Shown piece after piece: positions 33,095 to 46,425 of a stretch of 64,000 nt of DNA. The position numbers and the translations under genes are program-made. The DNA comes from Scenedesmus sp. ARA3 (lineage: Eukaryota > Chlorophyta > Chlorophyceae > Sphaeropleales > Scenedesmaceae). The stretch's first letter is position 1; every line of letters starts with the position of its first letter. The stretch is taken from NCBI GenBank assembly GCA_004335835.1, contig RWJK01000996.1, positions 56,690 through 120,689 on the forward strand, read 5' to 3'. A model generated the notes under the pieces. That model was not told where the DNA came from. It saw only the letters and a program-made list of their open reading frames with translations, and made no database searches.

Positions 33095-34382
33095 ATGGAC
33101 CCAAGCTGTACCCTTCCATATCAAGCAGCAGCACACGACAACCTTAGGCATGGGCTGTGCAGCCTCAAGGAGGACGCCCTGCAGGTACAGTGCTGCAACA
33201 GCAGTAGAGCAACAGCATGCCTTCTTTGAGGCACTGCACCGTACCTAGCATCCGGCTGTGTCTGAAGCTTAGTTAACGACATAAACCCAACACACGCAGC
33301 AAGGCTGCACATGCATGCCCAAGCTCAGCAGGGCCCATGATGCCCTGGGAGTGCAGCAACCGCTTGCAGTGCTGCTTCACCTTGTCAGCAGCCCCTCCTG
33401 CAGCAGAGATGTACATCATAGCCAGCCATCCTCTTAATCAGCAGTTTGATTTGCACGCTTTGCATATCACTGCTTTGTTAAATCATGCTGGCCATCAGCA
33501 AGTACAGCGCAGCAACAGCTCGCACTTCACAGCTCACACCACATGCACTGCCCATACTCCACGCGCATCAGCTACCCCATCCCACATGTGTTTTCATTGC
33601 TGCTGCTATCACACATGCCACCGCAGAGGCACCCAGTGCAGCTGATCCAGGAGGCCACTGCCCCACCCGGCGTGCCTGCAGCAAACCCCCAGGTACGCGC
33701 TGCCTGCAACCCCCTTTGGGGGTTTTTGCATCCGGGGCTGGCTGCTATCGCTATGCTAGAAAGCAACATCATATGCTGATGGGCGTCAGGGGTTTGCAGG
33801 CCTGCTGCGGGTCTGCTGCTGTAGCAAATGCACCCCCCTCAGAGGTCTACTACTAGTTATAATCAATCTGGTGCTGGTTGTGGTGCACACTGGTGATGAA
33901 CCCGCAGGTGCTGCGCGACTTGTACGGCCTCGCCTTCCCCGCCCGCGTGGCCATCGCATTGCATCCAGGGTTTGCTGGCTGCTGTCGCTATGCTAGATAA
34001 CATGATGCTGTTGGGCTTCAGGGGTTAGCAGGCCTGCTGCAGGTCTGCCGCTGTAGCGGTAACATCCACCCTCATTGCTCAACTTGTGATCACAAAAGTA
34101 TGGTGTTGACTGATCCCGCAGGTGCTGCGCGACCTGTATGGCCTGGCCTTCCCCGCCCGCATGGCCATCGAGCGCCAGATCCTGGGCAAGTTCAGCCGCC
34201 TGCCTGGCCTGCCCAGCAGCAGGCTGGGCCTTGAGAGCCTCACTGGGGAGCTGGATGCGTTTGGGTTTGAGTCCTACCTGGCCCTGCCTGAGCACAGCGT
34301 GGACCAGCCCGTGGAGCTGCACTCGCAGATGGAGGCAAGGCTCGGCATGGCGACTAAGCCACTGACACGGCCTATGTTCTGA
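33095..34382 (+). CDS. UMP1: Proteasome maturation factor UMP1 (POMP), 3 exons, 138 aa
   Basis: The exons 33095-33184, 33627-33692 and 34122-34382 total 417 nt in frame, giving 138 aa, close to the usual length of about 140. The conserved UMP1 pattern is present: DNLRHGLCSLKEDAL near the N-terminus (like N/D-x-L/F-R-x-G-L-x-x-x-K), a PVQLIQE segment, LYGLAFPARMAIERQIL with GKFSRLPGLPSS, then GLESLTGELDAFGFESYL and the C-terminal EARLGMATKPLTRPMF. UMP1 chaperones assembly of 20S proteasome half-mers and is degraded as the first substrate of the finished proteasome, in cytosol and nucleus. Partial copies of exon 3 occur both upstream (its start) and downstream (its end, with stop codons). Confidence 0.93.
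33715..34160 (+). repeat. About 234-bp tandem duplication spanning intron 2 and the start of exon 3 of UMP1
   Basis: Intron sequence beginning GCATCCGGGGCTGGCTGCTA at about 33728 recurs at about 33962. Each copy ends in an acceptor CCCGCAG followed by VLRDLYGLAFPAR coding sequence (copy at 33908, real at 34122). It shows directly that one duplication unit can include intron plus exon start. Confidence 0.92.
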
Positions 34383-34461
34383 GCAACAGCAGCAGCAGCG
34401 GCGGCAGCAGCAGCGGCGGCAGCAGCAGTAGCTGACAACAGCCGGTGGTGGTGGCATAGCA

Positions 34462-34496
<35 letters not shown>

Positions 34497-34498
34497 GA

Positions 34499-34576
34499 TC
34501 AGCCGTGGAGCTGCACTCGCGGATGGAGGCGCGCCTGGGCATGGCGACCAAGCCGCTGACACGGCTCATGTTCTAG
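34499..34576 (+). pseudogene. Extra copy 1 of the UMP1 C-terminal coding end
   Basis: It is a 78-bp copy of the last 25 codons of UMP1, ending in TAG at 34574-34576, about 120 bp past the real stop. It is separated from the gene by GCA/GCG triplet-rich sequence. In 24 codons I count about 5 synonymous and 2 replacement differences. Confidence 0.85.
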
Positions 34577-34675
34577 TTGGCAGCGGCGGCGGCAGCAGCA
34601 GCAACGGCAGCAGTGACGGGAGCGGCGGTGGTAGTTGTGGCAGCAGTGGCGGTGATGGAAGCAGCAGCAGCAGCA

Positions 34676-34821
34676 GCCTCACTGGGGAGCTGGATGCCTT
34701 TGGCTTTGAGTCCTACCTGGCCTTGTCTGAGCACAGCGTGGACCAGCCCGTGGAGCTGCACTCACATATGGAGGCACAGCTGGGCATGGCCACCAAGCCA
34801 CTGACATGGCCCATGTTCTAA
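34676..34821 (+). pseudogene. Extra copy 2 of the UMP1 C-terminal coding end
   Basis: It is a 146-bp copy of the last 48 codons of UMP1 (SLTGELDAFGFESYLAL onward) with an open frame and its own TAA stop. A CAG directly precedes it and could serve as an acceptor. Eight codons differ silently and four by replacement, so the copy shows signs of coding constraint. It could be an alternative terminal exon or a relic. Confidence 0.85.
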
Positions 34822-36562
34822 GCAACAGTGGCAGTAGCACTCTCCAGCTGCCGCAGGGGCAGCAGCAGCGCAGCAGCTGTGGAGCAGGCACTGGTGGCAT
34901 TCGTTTGAGCTGGCACTTGGTCAGAGCTGTCAGCAGCAAGCCGATCACAATGATGCGGCAGCAGCAGAGCAGCAGCAGCAGCAGCAGCCTGCTCCCTAGG
35001 AGTGGGACGAGGCAGTGGAGCTACACTGGCAGATGTGAGAACACGGCCACGGCCAGCCCGTGGAATGGCTGGTTGTTGTGTTGTGCATGCAGAGCTGCGA
35101 CAACAGTAACAGCAGCCGCCAACTGCAGCAGTGCCAGCGACATCAGCGCCAATGTTTTGGCAGCGATGACTTTGGAAGTGCGACTGCAACAACAGCGGCA
35201 ACAGGTGTCGACGTTGGTCTTGTTGACAGCCTGCTCACATCATGCTGGTCCTGGCAGCAGCAGCAGATAGCAGCAGCAACAGCAAGCGTATTGGATCTTT
35301 GTGATCCATGCATTGTTGCGGCAGTGCCACTGCATAGTCGTAGTGCGGATGTGTCGTGTTGTGGATGGCAGCAGCTGCCGTTTTTTGCTGGCAACATAGT
35401 GTTGTCGTGATGATGGGACACTGTGACAGCATGCTGCCACTGTGTAGTGCATGCACATGGTAAGCTCGTACTTGCTGGCGCTTGTTGGTAGGGTGCAGAG
35501 CCCATCAGTATATGAGGCATGCAAGTGGCTGCCTAAGCCATGGCTTTGTGTGGTTGTGCTGCCTGTAACTTTCTTTGATTCTAGTGCGCAAACTGGGTGC
35601 TGTGTTTCCGACGGCGCACGGGACAATGTGCACAACAATATTGGTGCCTTGAAGCCTCTATGTGCAACGTATGATGTCCATGCAAGGTACCAACCAGGCT
35701 TCCCCTAATGCACCAGGATTTCAACTGAAGTTGAGACCAACGGCTGCCATGCAGCTATATGCCATGCATGCTAGTGGCAACCGCTGGGTGGTAACTTCAC
35801 TGGAGTAAACAGCTTGAGTCACCACATTTTGCTACAACGGCGTCTCGTCCCTAAAAACCATACATGAGTATTCTGGATGTCTGGCGATGTCTGGAATGTG
35901 TTCGATGTCCAAACATGGCAACAGCCTGTCCAGACAAGATAGAGCAGGACATCAATTGACTTGATGCCCAATGATGTTAGGCTGCAGAGGCGTCCGGCTA
36001 ATTATGCTGTGCACCCAAAGTCGCAATGGATTGCCGAGTCAGCAGTCTTTCGTCATCATCATCGTGTTACCATTCAAGCCATAGCAACGTCGCCATCCGA
36101 TGCTGGCCGGCCGGCGGCAACGCGCCCCACATGAGCGGCTGAAAGAACAGGCGAAGAGGGAAGGGGAGGGAGCACTCGAACAGGCGAAGGGGGAAGGGGA
36201 GGGAGCACTAGAGTCAGCAGTCTTTGTGTGACCATGATCATGATTGGTCGCCAGCCACACCGTGGTGTTGGCAACACTGTGTAGACAGTAAGAAGATCTT
36301 CTTATGGCGCAATAGCCGGTGGCGCTTTGCAGGCAGATCTGATCAAGCTTTGAGGCTGCACTTCGAGTCCCTAGCTGAGTCAGCTAGCACAGAAACCGTG
36401 GAACAAACGTTGGGTTGTACTCGACTTCAACCCTACAGGTACCTGCAAACGCAAAGAGTCGCTACATCATTGCGTCACTGTGGCTCTTGCAGCTGCCCGG
36501 CAGCCCGGCAGGGCCTGCCAGCCAATGACTCCCAGCAACGTGCCAGGAAAAAGACACACAAC
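34822..36562. other. Convergent intergenic region between UMP1 and the SNF2 gene
   Basis: About 1.7 kb with further degraded UMP1-like bits near 35000-35080, a 33-bp tandem duplication and one copy of a dispersed element (36064-36140). No gene is supported. Confidence 0.5.
36145..36210 (+). repeat. 33-bp tandem duplication
   Basis: The unit beginning GAACAGGCGAAG occurs twice back to back (36145-36177 and 36178-36210) with one difference inside the purine run and one at the last base. The flanks share a GAGTCAGCAGTCTTT direct repeat (about 36036 and 36211). Confidence 0.9.
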
Positions 36563-37786
36563 TCACTGCACCCCGAGGTGCTGCTTCAGCAGTGCAACCA
36601 CCTGCGCTGCTGGCAGCTCCTGCCCAGCCCCCCTACTGCTGCGGCAGACGGCCGCCCCTTCAGGGCCTCTAGCTGCAACAGCCGCTGCTGCTGCCGGCAT
36701 TTCAGCAGGCTGCTCAGCAGCACCTGCTGCCTCATCCGGATTTGCCGCTGCTGCTGCTGCTGCTGCTGCTGCTTCGGGCTGCTCCAGCAGCTCTTGCTGT
36801 TGGCCCTGCTGCATAAAGCGCTGAAGCGCAGGGGGCACATACCTGCAAGTGCCACGGCAGTAAAATCACAGCACTGCCTGTTATCACAGAAGAATGCATG
36901 GCTTGTGTCTGCAGAGGTCGCTGCCAGCCTACCAACCAGTATCATTGTATAAGTCAGGTGAATAGCACAGCTCATGCGGCTTCTCCTCAGCCCTCTTTGC
37001 AGGACCACGCCTTGTGACAGTAAACACTGACAACACAAGTGCTGGAAGCACTTGTTTATATTTGCGGCATTCCAAGCCTGGGTTGCAAAACTTAAAACCG
37101 TTGCCACATCAGCAGGTGCGTGTGCCCGCCCACCTGTTGTGCAGCAGCTTGTTGATGCTGCCAGCTGCCACCAGGAAAGTCACGTGCTGCTCATGCTTCT
37201 GGCCGTACCGATGGATGCGGCTCAGAACCTGCAATCAGAGATGCAGAAAAAAGCAAGTTGTTTGCAGCCAATTGCATCGTTCATGTGGCCGACATGCGCA
37301 ACAAGCATCCTTCCATGTTTCTCTGTATTGATGGAGTGAAGCAGGTGATGACACATCAGCCAGTCAAACCAGTCAAAGCAGTCAAACGGTGATGCAGCAG
37401 CAGTAAACTGTTTGTGGTCAAAAAATAACGTGTGTTAATAACATAGGTTGACCAGATCCAGGCGGAGCTGTCAATGGACCTACCATATAGTCAAACCTAT
37501 CAAATATCACAACAGCAGCAGTCAACTGTCTGAGGCCAAGCTTTTCAAGACTGCTGCATGCCTTGTGCATTATGTGATCAAACCTCAACAAAGGCTACAT
37601 CTGCAGCTGCGGCTTTGGCTATTTGATAGGCGCACACAGCGATAGAAAACATCCAGGTGAAACCTGTCACAACCGCTGCGCACCTGGTGCAGCGTGGCCT
37701 CCTCCAGCAGCGGGTCCAGCACCAACATGTGGTGCGCACACGTCAGCGTGATGCCCACAGCCTGCTGGGGGTCCTGTAAGACACGC

Positions 37787-37831
<45 letters not shown>

Positions 37832-40211
37832 TGCTTGAAACCATTGATTGTGGTGCGCACACGTCAGCGTGAGGCCCACGGCCTGCTGGGGGTCCTGCAA
37901 GACGCAGCAGCAGCAACAGCAGCAACACACTTTTTTTGTGTCAAGCTGTGGCGTGATGTGGCAATCAGTATCAGGTCGTGCACAGCACCAGGGGAATATC
38001 AAGACGATAGTACTGTGGCTCCTCGCAACATCCACCACATCAGCCGCAACGGATGAACATGCACGGTATACTGCCAAAAACGTACGGCTGCACACAGCAA
38101 GACGCAACCAACACGTAGCACGCAACCACTTTGAAGTTGGCATTCCCATCCAGGTGGAATCTTCACAGCAGTGGTTCTGGCCAGTGCCTGGTGCGCAACC
38201 GCCGCTCACCAGCACGTTGAGCACCAGCACGCGGCTCTGCCCCTGCCTAAACCTGTCCAGCCCCTCGCGCCTGTTGCGCGGCGCCTCCCGCAGCTTGCCC
38301 GGAAGCCGCTTGCATGCCACCCAATCCTTTGGGTCCAGGTGCTCATGGCCTACGCCCAGCTTCATGAGCAGCCGCAGCAGCTCCCAATACAGCACCTTGT
38401 TGGCCGTCACCAGCACCACCTGGCACAGCAAACAGCAAGTTTGCAGTGCTGGAGTCAGTTGGCGTTGTTGGCCGTCACCAGCACCACCTGGCACAACACA
38501 CATTGTAGTGCTGGAGTCAATTGGCGCGTACAAGGTCTGATGGAACGCGCCTGTAGCAGGAGCATAGCAGCCAGCTCTTCAGGACCAAGAATGGCTGCCC
38601 ACACACTTACAGCACCGGCCAGCAGTACAGCCACTGCTTAAGCAGCTCCCTGCCATGCATGCATTGAATCCGGACTGTCTGGCCAATACCAGTTCTATCT
38701 GTCAGAGCAAATAGCACACATTTGGAGAAGGCCATAGTGCGGAAGACGTGCATCTGGAGCAGGAGCACAGCCTAGCCACTGTTAGACCACACTCTGCTGT
38801 GCACACTGCGTAAGTGAATGCTGCTGGCAGCCATGCTCATAAGTACATACCTTGTGTTCCTTAAGCTGCCCCAGCAGCATGCCTGCCACGTGGCCCAGCA
38901 GTGACCAAGCTGTGCAGTTCAAATTGTATGTTCAAGTGATGAGATTTGGTAGTGTCTTCCCTTTCAAAGGACCGGTCAAGGTTGCTTTTTTCTCTGCCCA
39001 ATGAGCCTGTCATTGGCTCCCCAACGGGTGAGGTTACTCTTGTAACTTCCAAAATGTGAGTTCAAATTGTGTGTTCATGTGATGCTGGCAGCACCGCGCT
39101 CAACTTGTGGTCCTTGAGCTGCCCCAGCAGCATGCCTGCCACGTGGCCCAGCAGTGACCCGTAGCCCAGCTCAGCAGCCTCCTGGCTGACTGGCCGGCCT
39201 GCAGCAGACCTGCAGGCGTCAAATCACACAAACACAGGCGGCGGTCAACGTGAAAGCAGTGGCAGGCAGCTCAGCAGCCTCCCGGCTGACTGGCCGGCCT
39301 GCAGCAGACCTGCAGGCGTCAGTCACACAAAAACAGGCAGCTCAGCAGTAGCAGGCAGCTCAGCAGCCTCATGGCTGACTGGCCGGCCTGCAGCAGACCT
39401 GCAGGCATTAGTCACTCCATACCAGGCAGCTCAGCAGTATTAGACAGCTCAGCAGCGTCCTGGCTGACTGGCCGGCCTGCAGCAGACCTGCATGCGGCAA
39501 ACAATGCAACCACACAACACGCAAGCCCAAGCTCAAAAAACAGGTTGTTGGTTTCCAGCTGATGCTGAAGTCCACATGTGCAGGTGTCAGCTCTCGCAGG
39601 CTGCAGGTGCGAGGCACGGAGCCCAGCATTCATCATCATCATGTTACCCATCAAGCCATAGCATCAACGCCATCGGCCTCGCGCCCCAATGGAGCGGAGC
39701 CCAGCATTGTAGGTATGGCGCAAGTGCTGCAGACACCGGCAGCGACAGGCTGGTGCTGGCTGTGCATGTGCATTTAATCACTTATGGTACGACCATGATG
39801 CACAACCTCCAGCGGCAGCAAGGTGGGTGCCAGGTACAAGCCCCTGACAAGACAACTGATAAATAAGCTGGGGAATCTCTGATTGTCGTGGCACCTCACA
39901 CTTGCGAGCGGAAAAGCTGGTCAATCAGCACGCAAAATGCAGCAGCGACTGGCAATGTTATTGCGCATCGTCACTTGATGACTCAGGTGACCGCAGCAGC
40001 TGCCCCAGGAACACTCACTGCTTGAGCTGCTGTGTGTCCCGTAGCAGCTGCTCCACCTCTGCGCTGGTTCTGCCACACAGCTCCGCCAGCTCTGCCTGCA
40101 GCCTTTCGACCTCGCGCTGCAGTTGCAGCAGCACGGCACATCAACAGGCAGCAAGCCGTCAGTCAGCAAGGTGATTACTGCAGGCATGGTCTCCAAAAGA
40201 TTGGCAGTATC

Positions 40212-40261
<50 letters not shown>

Positions 40262-43200
40262 GTGTACAACAGCTCCTGTGCTGGACTGCTGAACCGGGTG
40301 AAAGCGCAGTGGGCAAGCAGAATACACGCGCAGTTTCTGCCAGCTGCTGCAGCTGTAGGAGTAGGACGTCCGCTCAGGCGAGTGCTGCGATCCACTCCAA
40401 TGCAACACACCATGCGAGGGCGTCAGAGGGCAGTGTGCGTTCAATGTACAGCTACCAGGTCATTCAGGGCAGAGCCTCAAGCAGTGAGCGACAGGTGTCC
40501 AACACGAAAATGTACTGCCTTTCCTCTCACCTGCAACTCGTGTGCCGGCCGCCGGGTTGCACGTGGCGCCAGCCATTTGGCAGCAGCCATCAGCTTTTCT
40601 GCTGCCTTCTCCACTGCACTGGCAGCTGCGTGCTCGTCGCACAGCTGCCTCAGCGTGTTGATCCAGCACACAACCTGCTGCTGCCGCTCGCCATCCTGCA
40701 GCGGTCAGGAGAGTCAGGAGATACTGGTATGTCATGTGAGCTATGCATGGCACTGCCACACGCGTGATTAGCAGCAATGTTGTAACTTGAGTTTATGAAT
40801 TTCACACAACAATGCAGCGTGCTGAATTTGGGGCCCCAGACACATCAGCTTCGCCTCAGCTTCAAGCCATAGGTACAAAAGTAGCTGCTGCCTGGTCATG
40901 AGCTTGCATCATCACAGCAAGCGCACCGGAAACAGTGGCAGCAGCATGTCCAGCAAGACATCCATGCGCATGACGCCCTGCCACATGACGCCCTGCCCAT
41001 GCCACTTCAGGCCAGCCCTGGCTGCGGCTTCCAGCATCGCCTTGCGCAGCAGGTGCGGCGGCGGCGCTGACGGTGAGCTCTTGCCGTAGCTGAGCAGGGC
41101 AGAGCTAGCTTCACCCAGCAGCTGCTGGTAGCGTGCTGACTCAGAACCTGGCAGCACGCCTTGCTCGCCTGCAAGCAACACAACGTGCAGATCCCATGGT
41201 ATGCGATGCAGGTTGAGCAAGCTGTGCAGGGTCGTGGGCATCACAGTGTGATGTGCGGTCTCAGCAACTCAGTCGTCAGCTGTCAGCCCGCGTCTGTAAT
41301 TGCTGTTAGGCGTTGCTGCTACACCTGCCGCTGCTGCTGCTGTTGTGTGTCCAATCTACAGCTATTCCTACGGCAACTATAAAAGCGTGTGAGCAGCAGG
41401 TCGCACCTTCAACTGCTGGCACCCTATCCAGCTCCTCCACAGCTCGCGTGAGCAGCCGCCGCTGCTGCTTGAGCTGCCCAAACCAGCCATGCAGCTCTGC
41501 AGGGGCCAGGTCCAGCTCTGCCTGCTGCGTCAGCACCTGCCAGTCCTGCAGGGAGCCACCCAGAGCCTCCACCTGCAACACAGTAGGTGCAGGAGGTGCC
41601 ATGCATCACACAGTAGGTGCCATGCATCACACAGTAGGTGCCATGCATCACACAGTAGGTGCCATGCATCACACAGTAGGTGCAAGAGGTGCCATGCATC
41701 ACACACTCCAAGCCCAGCCTCTGACCATTGAGGCCCAGCAGCTGGCTATCGCATGGACTGCACACTGCAACAATGCAATGTAACACAACATCGACGTGAC
41801 AGTGCAACGCACGGGCAACAACGGCGCAGCCTGCACACCGCAACAACACACTCTGCAGCACCTCTCGCAAACATGACCAGCTTTGCCTGCGGCATCTCTG
41901 GCAAGCGCATACTTGTGACCTGCGGTCAAAAACATTACAGGCTGCAAGCGGCGCCCTCACCTGCTCTGCTGGCACCGCCTTTTCAAAGTAGTGCAGCAGC
42001 TGCTGCTGTAGCACCTCCCCAGCCTGCTGCAGCTTTGCCTGCAGCCCGGCTGTGCCTGCAGGGGCTGCGGCAGCCAGGCCTGGCTGCTGCGCTGCCGCCG
42101 CCGCTGCTGCTGCTGCTGCTGCTGCAGCGGCAGCCCCATACGCTGCTGCGGCAGCTGCAGGGGCAGTCAACCTGCTGCTTAGCAGGCGCAGGTGGCCCAG
42201 GTTGGTGGTGGTCCTGTGCTGCTGCTTCATAAGCAGCGCGTGTGCGGCAGATGCCTCCAAACGCCACATCTGGCAAGCAGTCCTGGTCCTGCTTGTGTAG
42301 CCATGCTGACGCTGGATATGAGCTGGCTGTTGTGGGGTTGTCAGCATCCGGGTAGCCTCTCAGCAAGTCCAGCTCATGTAGCGTCCTGGGCCTTCTGCTG
42401 CATGACTGGTAGAAGGGCAGGCTGCTCTGCAGCAGATCGAGTGCCTGCCGCACTACCAGCCGCGCACCTGCATATGCAGCAGAGGCGCAGCGCACGCAGG
42501 GCCATTGACAGGCTTGCTTGCCATACCTCGCAAGCACGGCTCGACGTTTGTCAAATGCAAGAGGGTGTTTGGCAGGGAGCAGCACACGGCCAGCACTTCG
42601 GTTTGAGCAACACAACATGTGCATCAATCTAGCGGACGTCTGCCCATCTGTCTACTGCTTGCTGTGCACAGGGTGTATCTGCATATCCTTCAACTGCAGC
42701 GGCAGTTGGGATTCTTGCCTGGAAAGTCAGGGGCGCCCTCATTGTCCTGGCTGCACAAGTGGCTGGCCAGCTGGTACGCCGCTGCTGCCAGGTCTGCCGC
42801 CCTGCTGACACTGTGCAGCCAAAGGGAGTCCTGCATGAGGGCTGCCAGCACATCCTGCATGGCGCCCACATGGTGCACAAGGCGTCAGCAGTGAAGCTTG
42901 GAAGCTTGAATTAATTTCCCTAAGGTCCTCTCAGAAGCTCAGCAGGCACAGTTTGCTTAGCAGTGTCCGGCAGCTTGCTGCAGGTTCACCCAGCAGGACC
43001 AGCTGCCGATGTTAGCAGCCTGGTGCTGGTTGCATGCATCTGTGGCGTGCTGATGTGCTTGCAGGATGTGCTTGCAGGATGTGCACATAGGCTGTGCTTG
43101 CAGAGCTCTCCTGCAGGACCCACACACGACCCAGTCTGACGATTATTGCAGCAATGTATGGGTGCAAGCCAGATCAGTTGCACCAACTGCAGTACAATCG

Positions 43201-46200
43201 TCAGAACCCAACTTGCAACACGGAGATGCTGTTCTACGCAGAAGCATGCGTCGCAAGGCAACAGCGTGGCCGCTGACGCTGCAGTGGTCGCATGGCAGGG
43301 TTGATACAGGCACAGTTGGAGGTCCAAATGTGTCCGTGCACCAACCTGTGGCTGCACATCTCTCATGTTGTAGTTGTTCCTCAGCCACACATGCGGGTCA
43401 GTGAAGAGCCCAAACCTGTCCAGCGTCTGCTCGCCGCCCGTAAGGCAGCGGTCACTCTGCACACAGCCACACATCAGCATAACATGCAGTATGTAAAATT
43501 CTTTGTAGACAACTTACAGGCAGCGCTGTGTGCAGAAGCCGACCGCCAAAGCTGCTGCACACGCCTCTTGGTCTGCACCGATGGTCGCTGGCAAGTTTCA
43601 AACGTGCAAGTTGCACCTTCTGTGAGCGCCACAACCGTGCTGGGGGATACATGCCTCAGCATCACACTGTGTGACGCTGCTTGCACCCGCACACACCGCC
43701 TGACATGCACACAGTGCACAGCTTCACGTGTCAGCAGCTGATGCATTGCGTGAGCTGACAGATGGTGCAAGCCATGTCAGCTGTGATCAGGTAGTTTTGG
43801 AAAGCCTATGACATGTAGATTCCAGAACTACCCTCGGATGCATGCCTCCAACTGGCAAGATCAACTACAACTCTTGCCTGAAGATAGCACAGTTGATTGG
43901 AGCTGATTGGGGCAGCAGCGCCCCTCTCACCTGCGGGTGAAGGCTGGCTCCCACCAGCCGGTCAAACAGAGTCTGTGCAGTTTTGGCAGGCAGCTCCTCG
44001 CCAACAGCCACCTCCCCAAACGCCTAGTGGCAACGACAGTGAGGGGCATCGATGCCAAGATTGTCTTAGTAGTAGAAACAGCAACAGGTTCGCATCACCA
44101 TGTTGAAACAAACCGCCCGTGTCGACTCAGCTGAAAGGTGGTGTGCTGAGATGCAGCAAGCAGCCAGCGTGTGAGCTGCCTGCCACCACTGTCACGCAAA
44201 ACGTGCTTCACCTACCTCACGTCGTCAAGTACACTCATGTTGGAGAGGTTGCAGTTAAAAACGTTTCTTGGCACCTTCTTAAACGGTATGAGCCACGACA
44301 GGGTGAACGCACGGTCTGCAACCATATCAGCAACAAACTGTTTCGCTGCGTTCAGCGCATGTCTGTGCATCGCGTACAGGAGCCTTTGCAGTGCGGGAAA
44401 TCACCCACCTGTCGAGCCGTCTTCTGCAGCTGCCTCGTCATGAAAGCATCGCAGTGCCGCTGCGCCACCTCCACCACGCTGTGGCGCTGTGGAGGGATGG
44501 TGTAGTGCTCAGCCGCCACCTCGTCACGTGTGCGGCGGATCATCAGCACAGCCAGCACCTGTTTCAGCGCCTGCAGCAGGCGCAGCGCCAGTGGCAGCAC
44601 CATGCAGTTTCAGCGCCGCAGAAACTTGTGAATACTCTGTAGCTCATCCCACCGGCCCGCCAGAAGCTATCTCATGCGAGTGTTGGCATTGCCTCGTCTT
44701 CATCTTCATGCAAGCTTGGCTGCTGCAGCTCAGGCACGCTTGACCTGCCTAGCGACTCCATGCAACCTGGTCCTTCTTGCGGCAACACGGATTATGTGAC
44801 ATGTAGAGCTGGTGTATGCAGATGTCACACTGCCTGCTGGACTGCTTACCTGCTGCGCCTCTGATGCTGCAGTGATGTTGCGGCACTGCATAGCCCGGTC
44901 CACCAGCCTGCCAATCCACCCAGGCTGCAGGGGTGCAGCAGCAGCAGCAGCTGCTGCTGCTGCTGCTGCAGATGTGCCAGCAGCAGCGGCAGGCTGGCCA
45001 GCTGTACCACTGAACAGCAGCTGCAGCACAGACTTGAGAAGAGCTGCCTCGCGTCCAGCAGGGAAGGGCGTACCTGCGAGAAGGGAGAACGTCGGAGCTG
45101 TAGCTGGCATGCAGCTTGCAGGGTGATGCACATGCAGCTCACGGATGTAGCACAGGAAGACGAGACCTGAGCGGTGCTGTTCATCCTGCATGCAATGTTG
45201 CCGTTGCATTGTGCTGGTGAACCACTTGGTGTCGCATGCGCATGTGACCATGCATGCAGAGGCCATGCATGGCATATGCTACATTGCCTTGCCAATTGTT
45301 TGTGTGCAGCTGCTGGCCTCGGGCTTCTAGCCAAACACCAATCGGCTGCACACAGGCTGCAACAAGCATGCTGGCGCCCCCACCTGACATCAGCAGGCGC
45401 TGCTGCGCGTTGACTGCACGCAAGAGCCTGCACAGCGCTGAGTTGGGGCTGCCGAGCTGCTGGCACTCATCCACTATCAGCTGCGTGAATTCAATCTGCA
45501 GCAGCACCAGCAGCAGCAGCAGCAGTAGGTCAACAGCACGCGGCCATGAGCGCTAACAACAGGCAGAGCTGCAGCGGCAGTTGGAGGTAAGGCAGGGTGC
45601 ATGTGAGAACATGAAGCACACAGTGCATCTGCTTGGAAGGGATGCAACACAGCACAACCAGCTCACCTTCAGCAGCGGGCTCTGCATGTAGCTACCAGCA
45701 GCTGCAGCAGCGGCGCTGCTGCCTGCCCTGCTGCTGCTGCGCCTGTCTTCAGCCATATAGCGGGACTCCAGCTGCAGTTGGCAGCATTACAGTTATTGGT
45801 GCAGTTGAAGAAGCATCTTTGTTATTGTGCCTGGACCAGGCCAGACATTGGTAGACTGCATGTGGATGTGAGTTGTCATACAATCCAATGGAACGCACAG
45901 CTCATCAACCAACACAGCCACACAATTTGCTGCCCTGTGTAATGCCCAAAGACGCTCGAGTATACACAGCATGTTTGCGCTGCAGGGCAGGCTGCCTTGC
46001 AAAGCCACACACCTCCGCATCTGCCGCGCTCATCATCACCACATCATACTTGAGCAGCAGGTGCCTGAACTGCTCTGCCAGGCTGCCAAAGGCAGGCAGC
46101 AGCACAGCAGCAGCAGCTGCTGCTGATGCCTGCGAAACCCTGCAAGGCCAATCAGAGGAGCAGCAGCAGCAGCAGCAGCAACGTCCAAAGGATTTGCGAC

Positions 46201-46377
46201 AATCGCTGCATACAACGCCGATGCCACATCGCGGTGTATGCGCACGCCACCCTGCTCAGCTGTTATCTGCTGAACTGTTATGTTGTCGCCCGCAGACAGG
46301 CGCGCCGCAACCCACGTGAAAGCCATCCCACTGTCACCTGCTGCTGCCTTAAGGCACATGCTGCTCACCTGCGCCTC

Positions 46378-46425
<48 letters not shown>

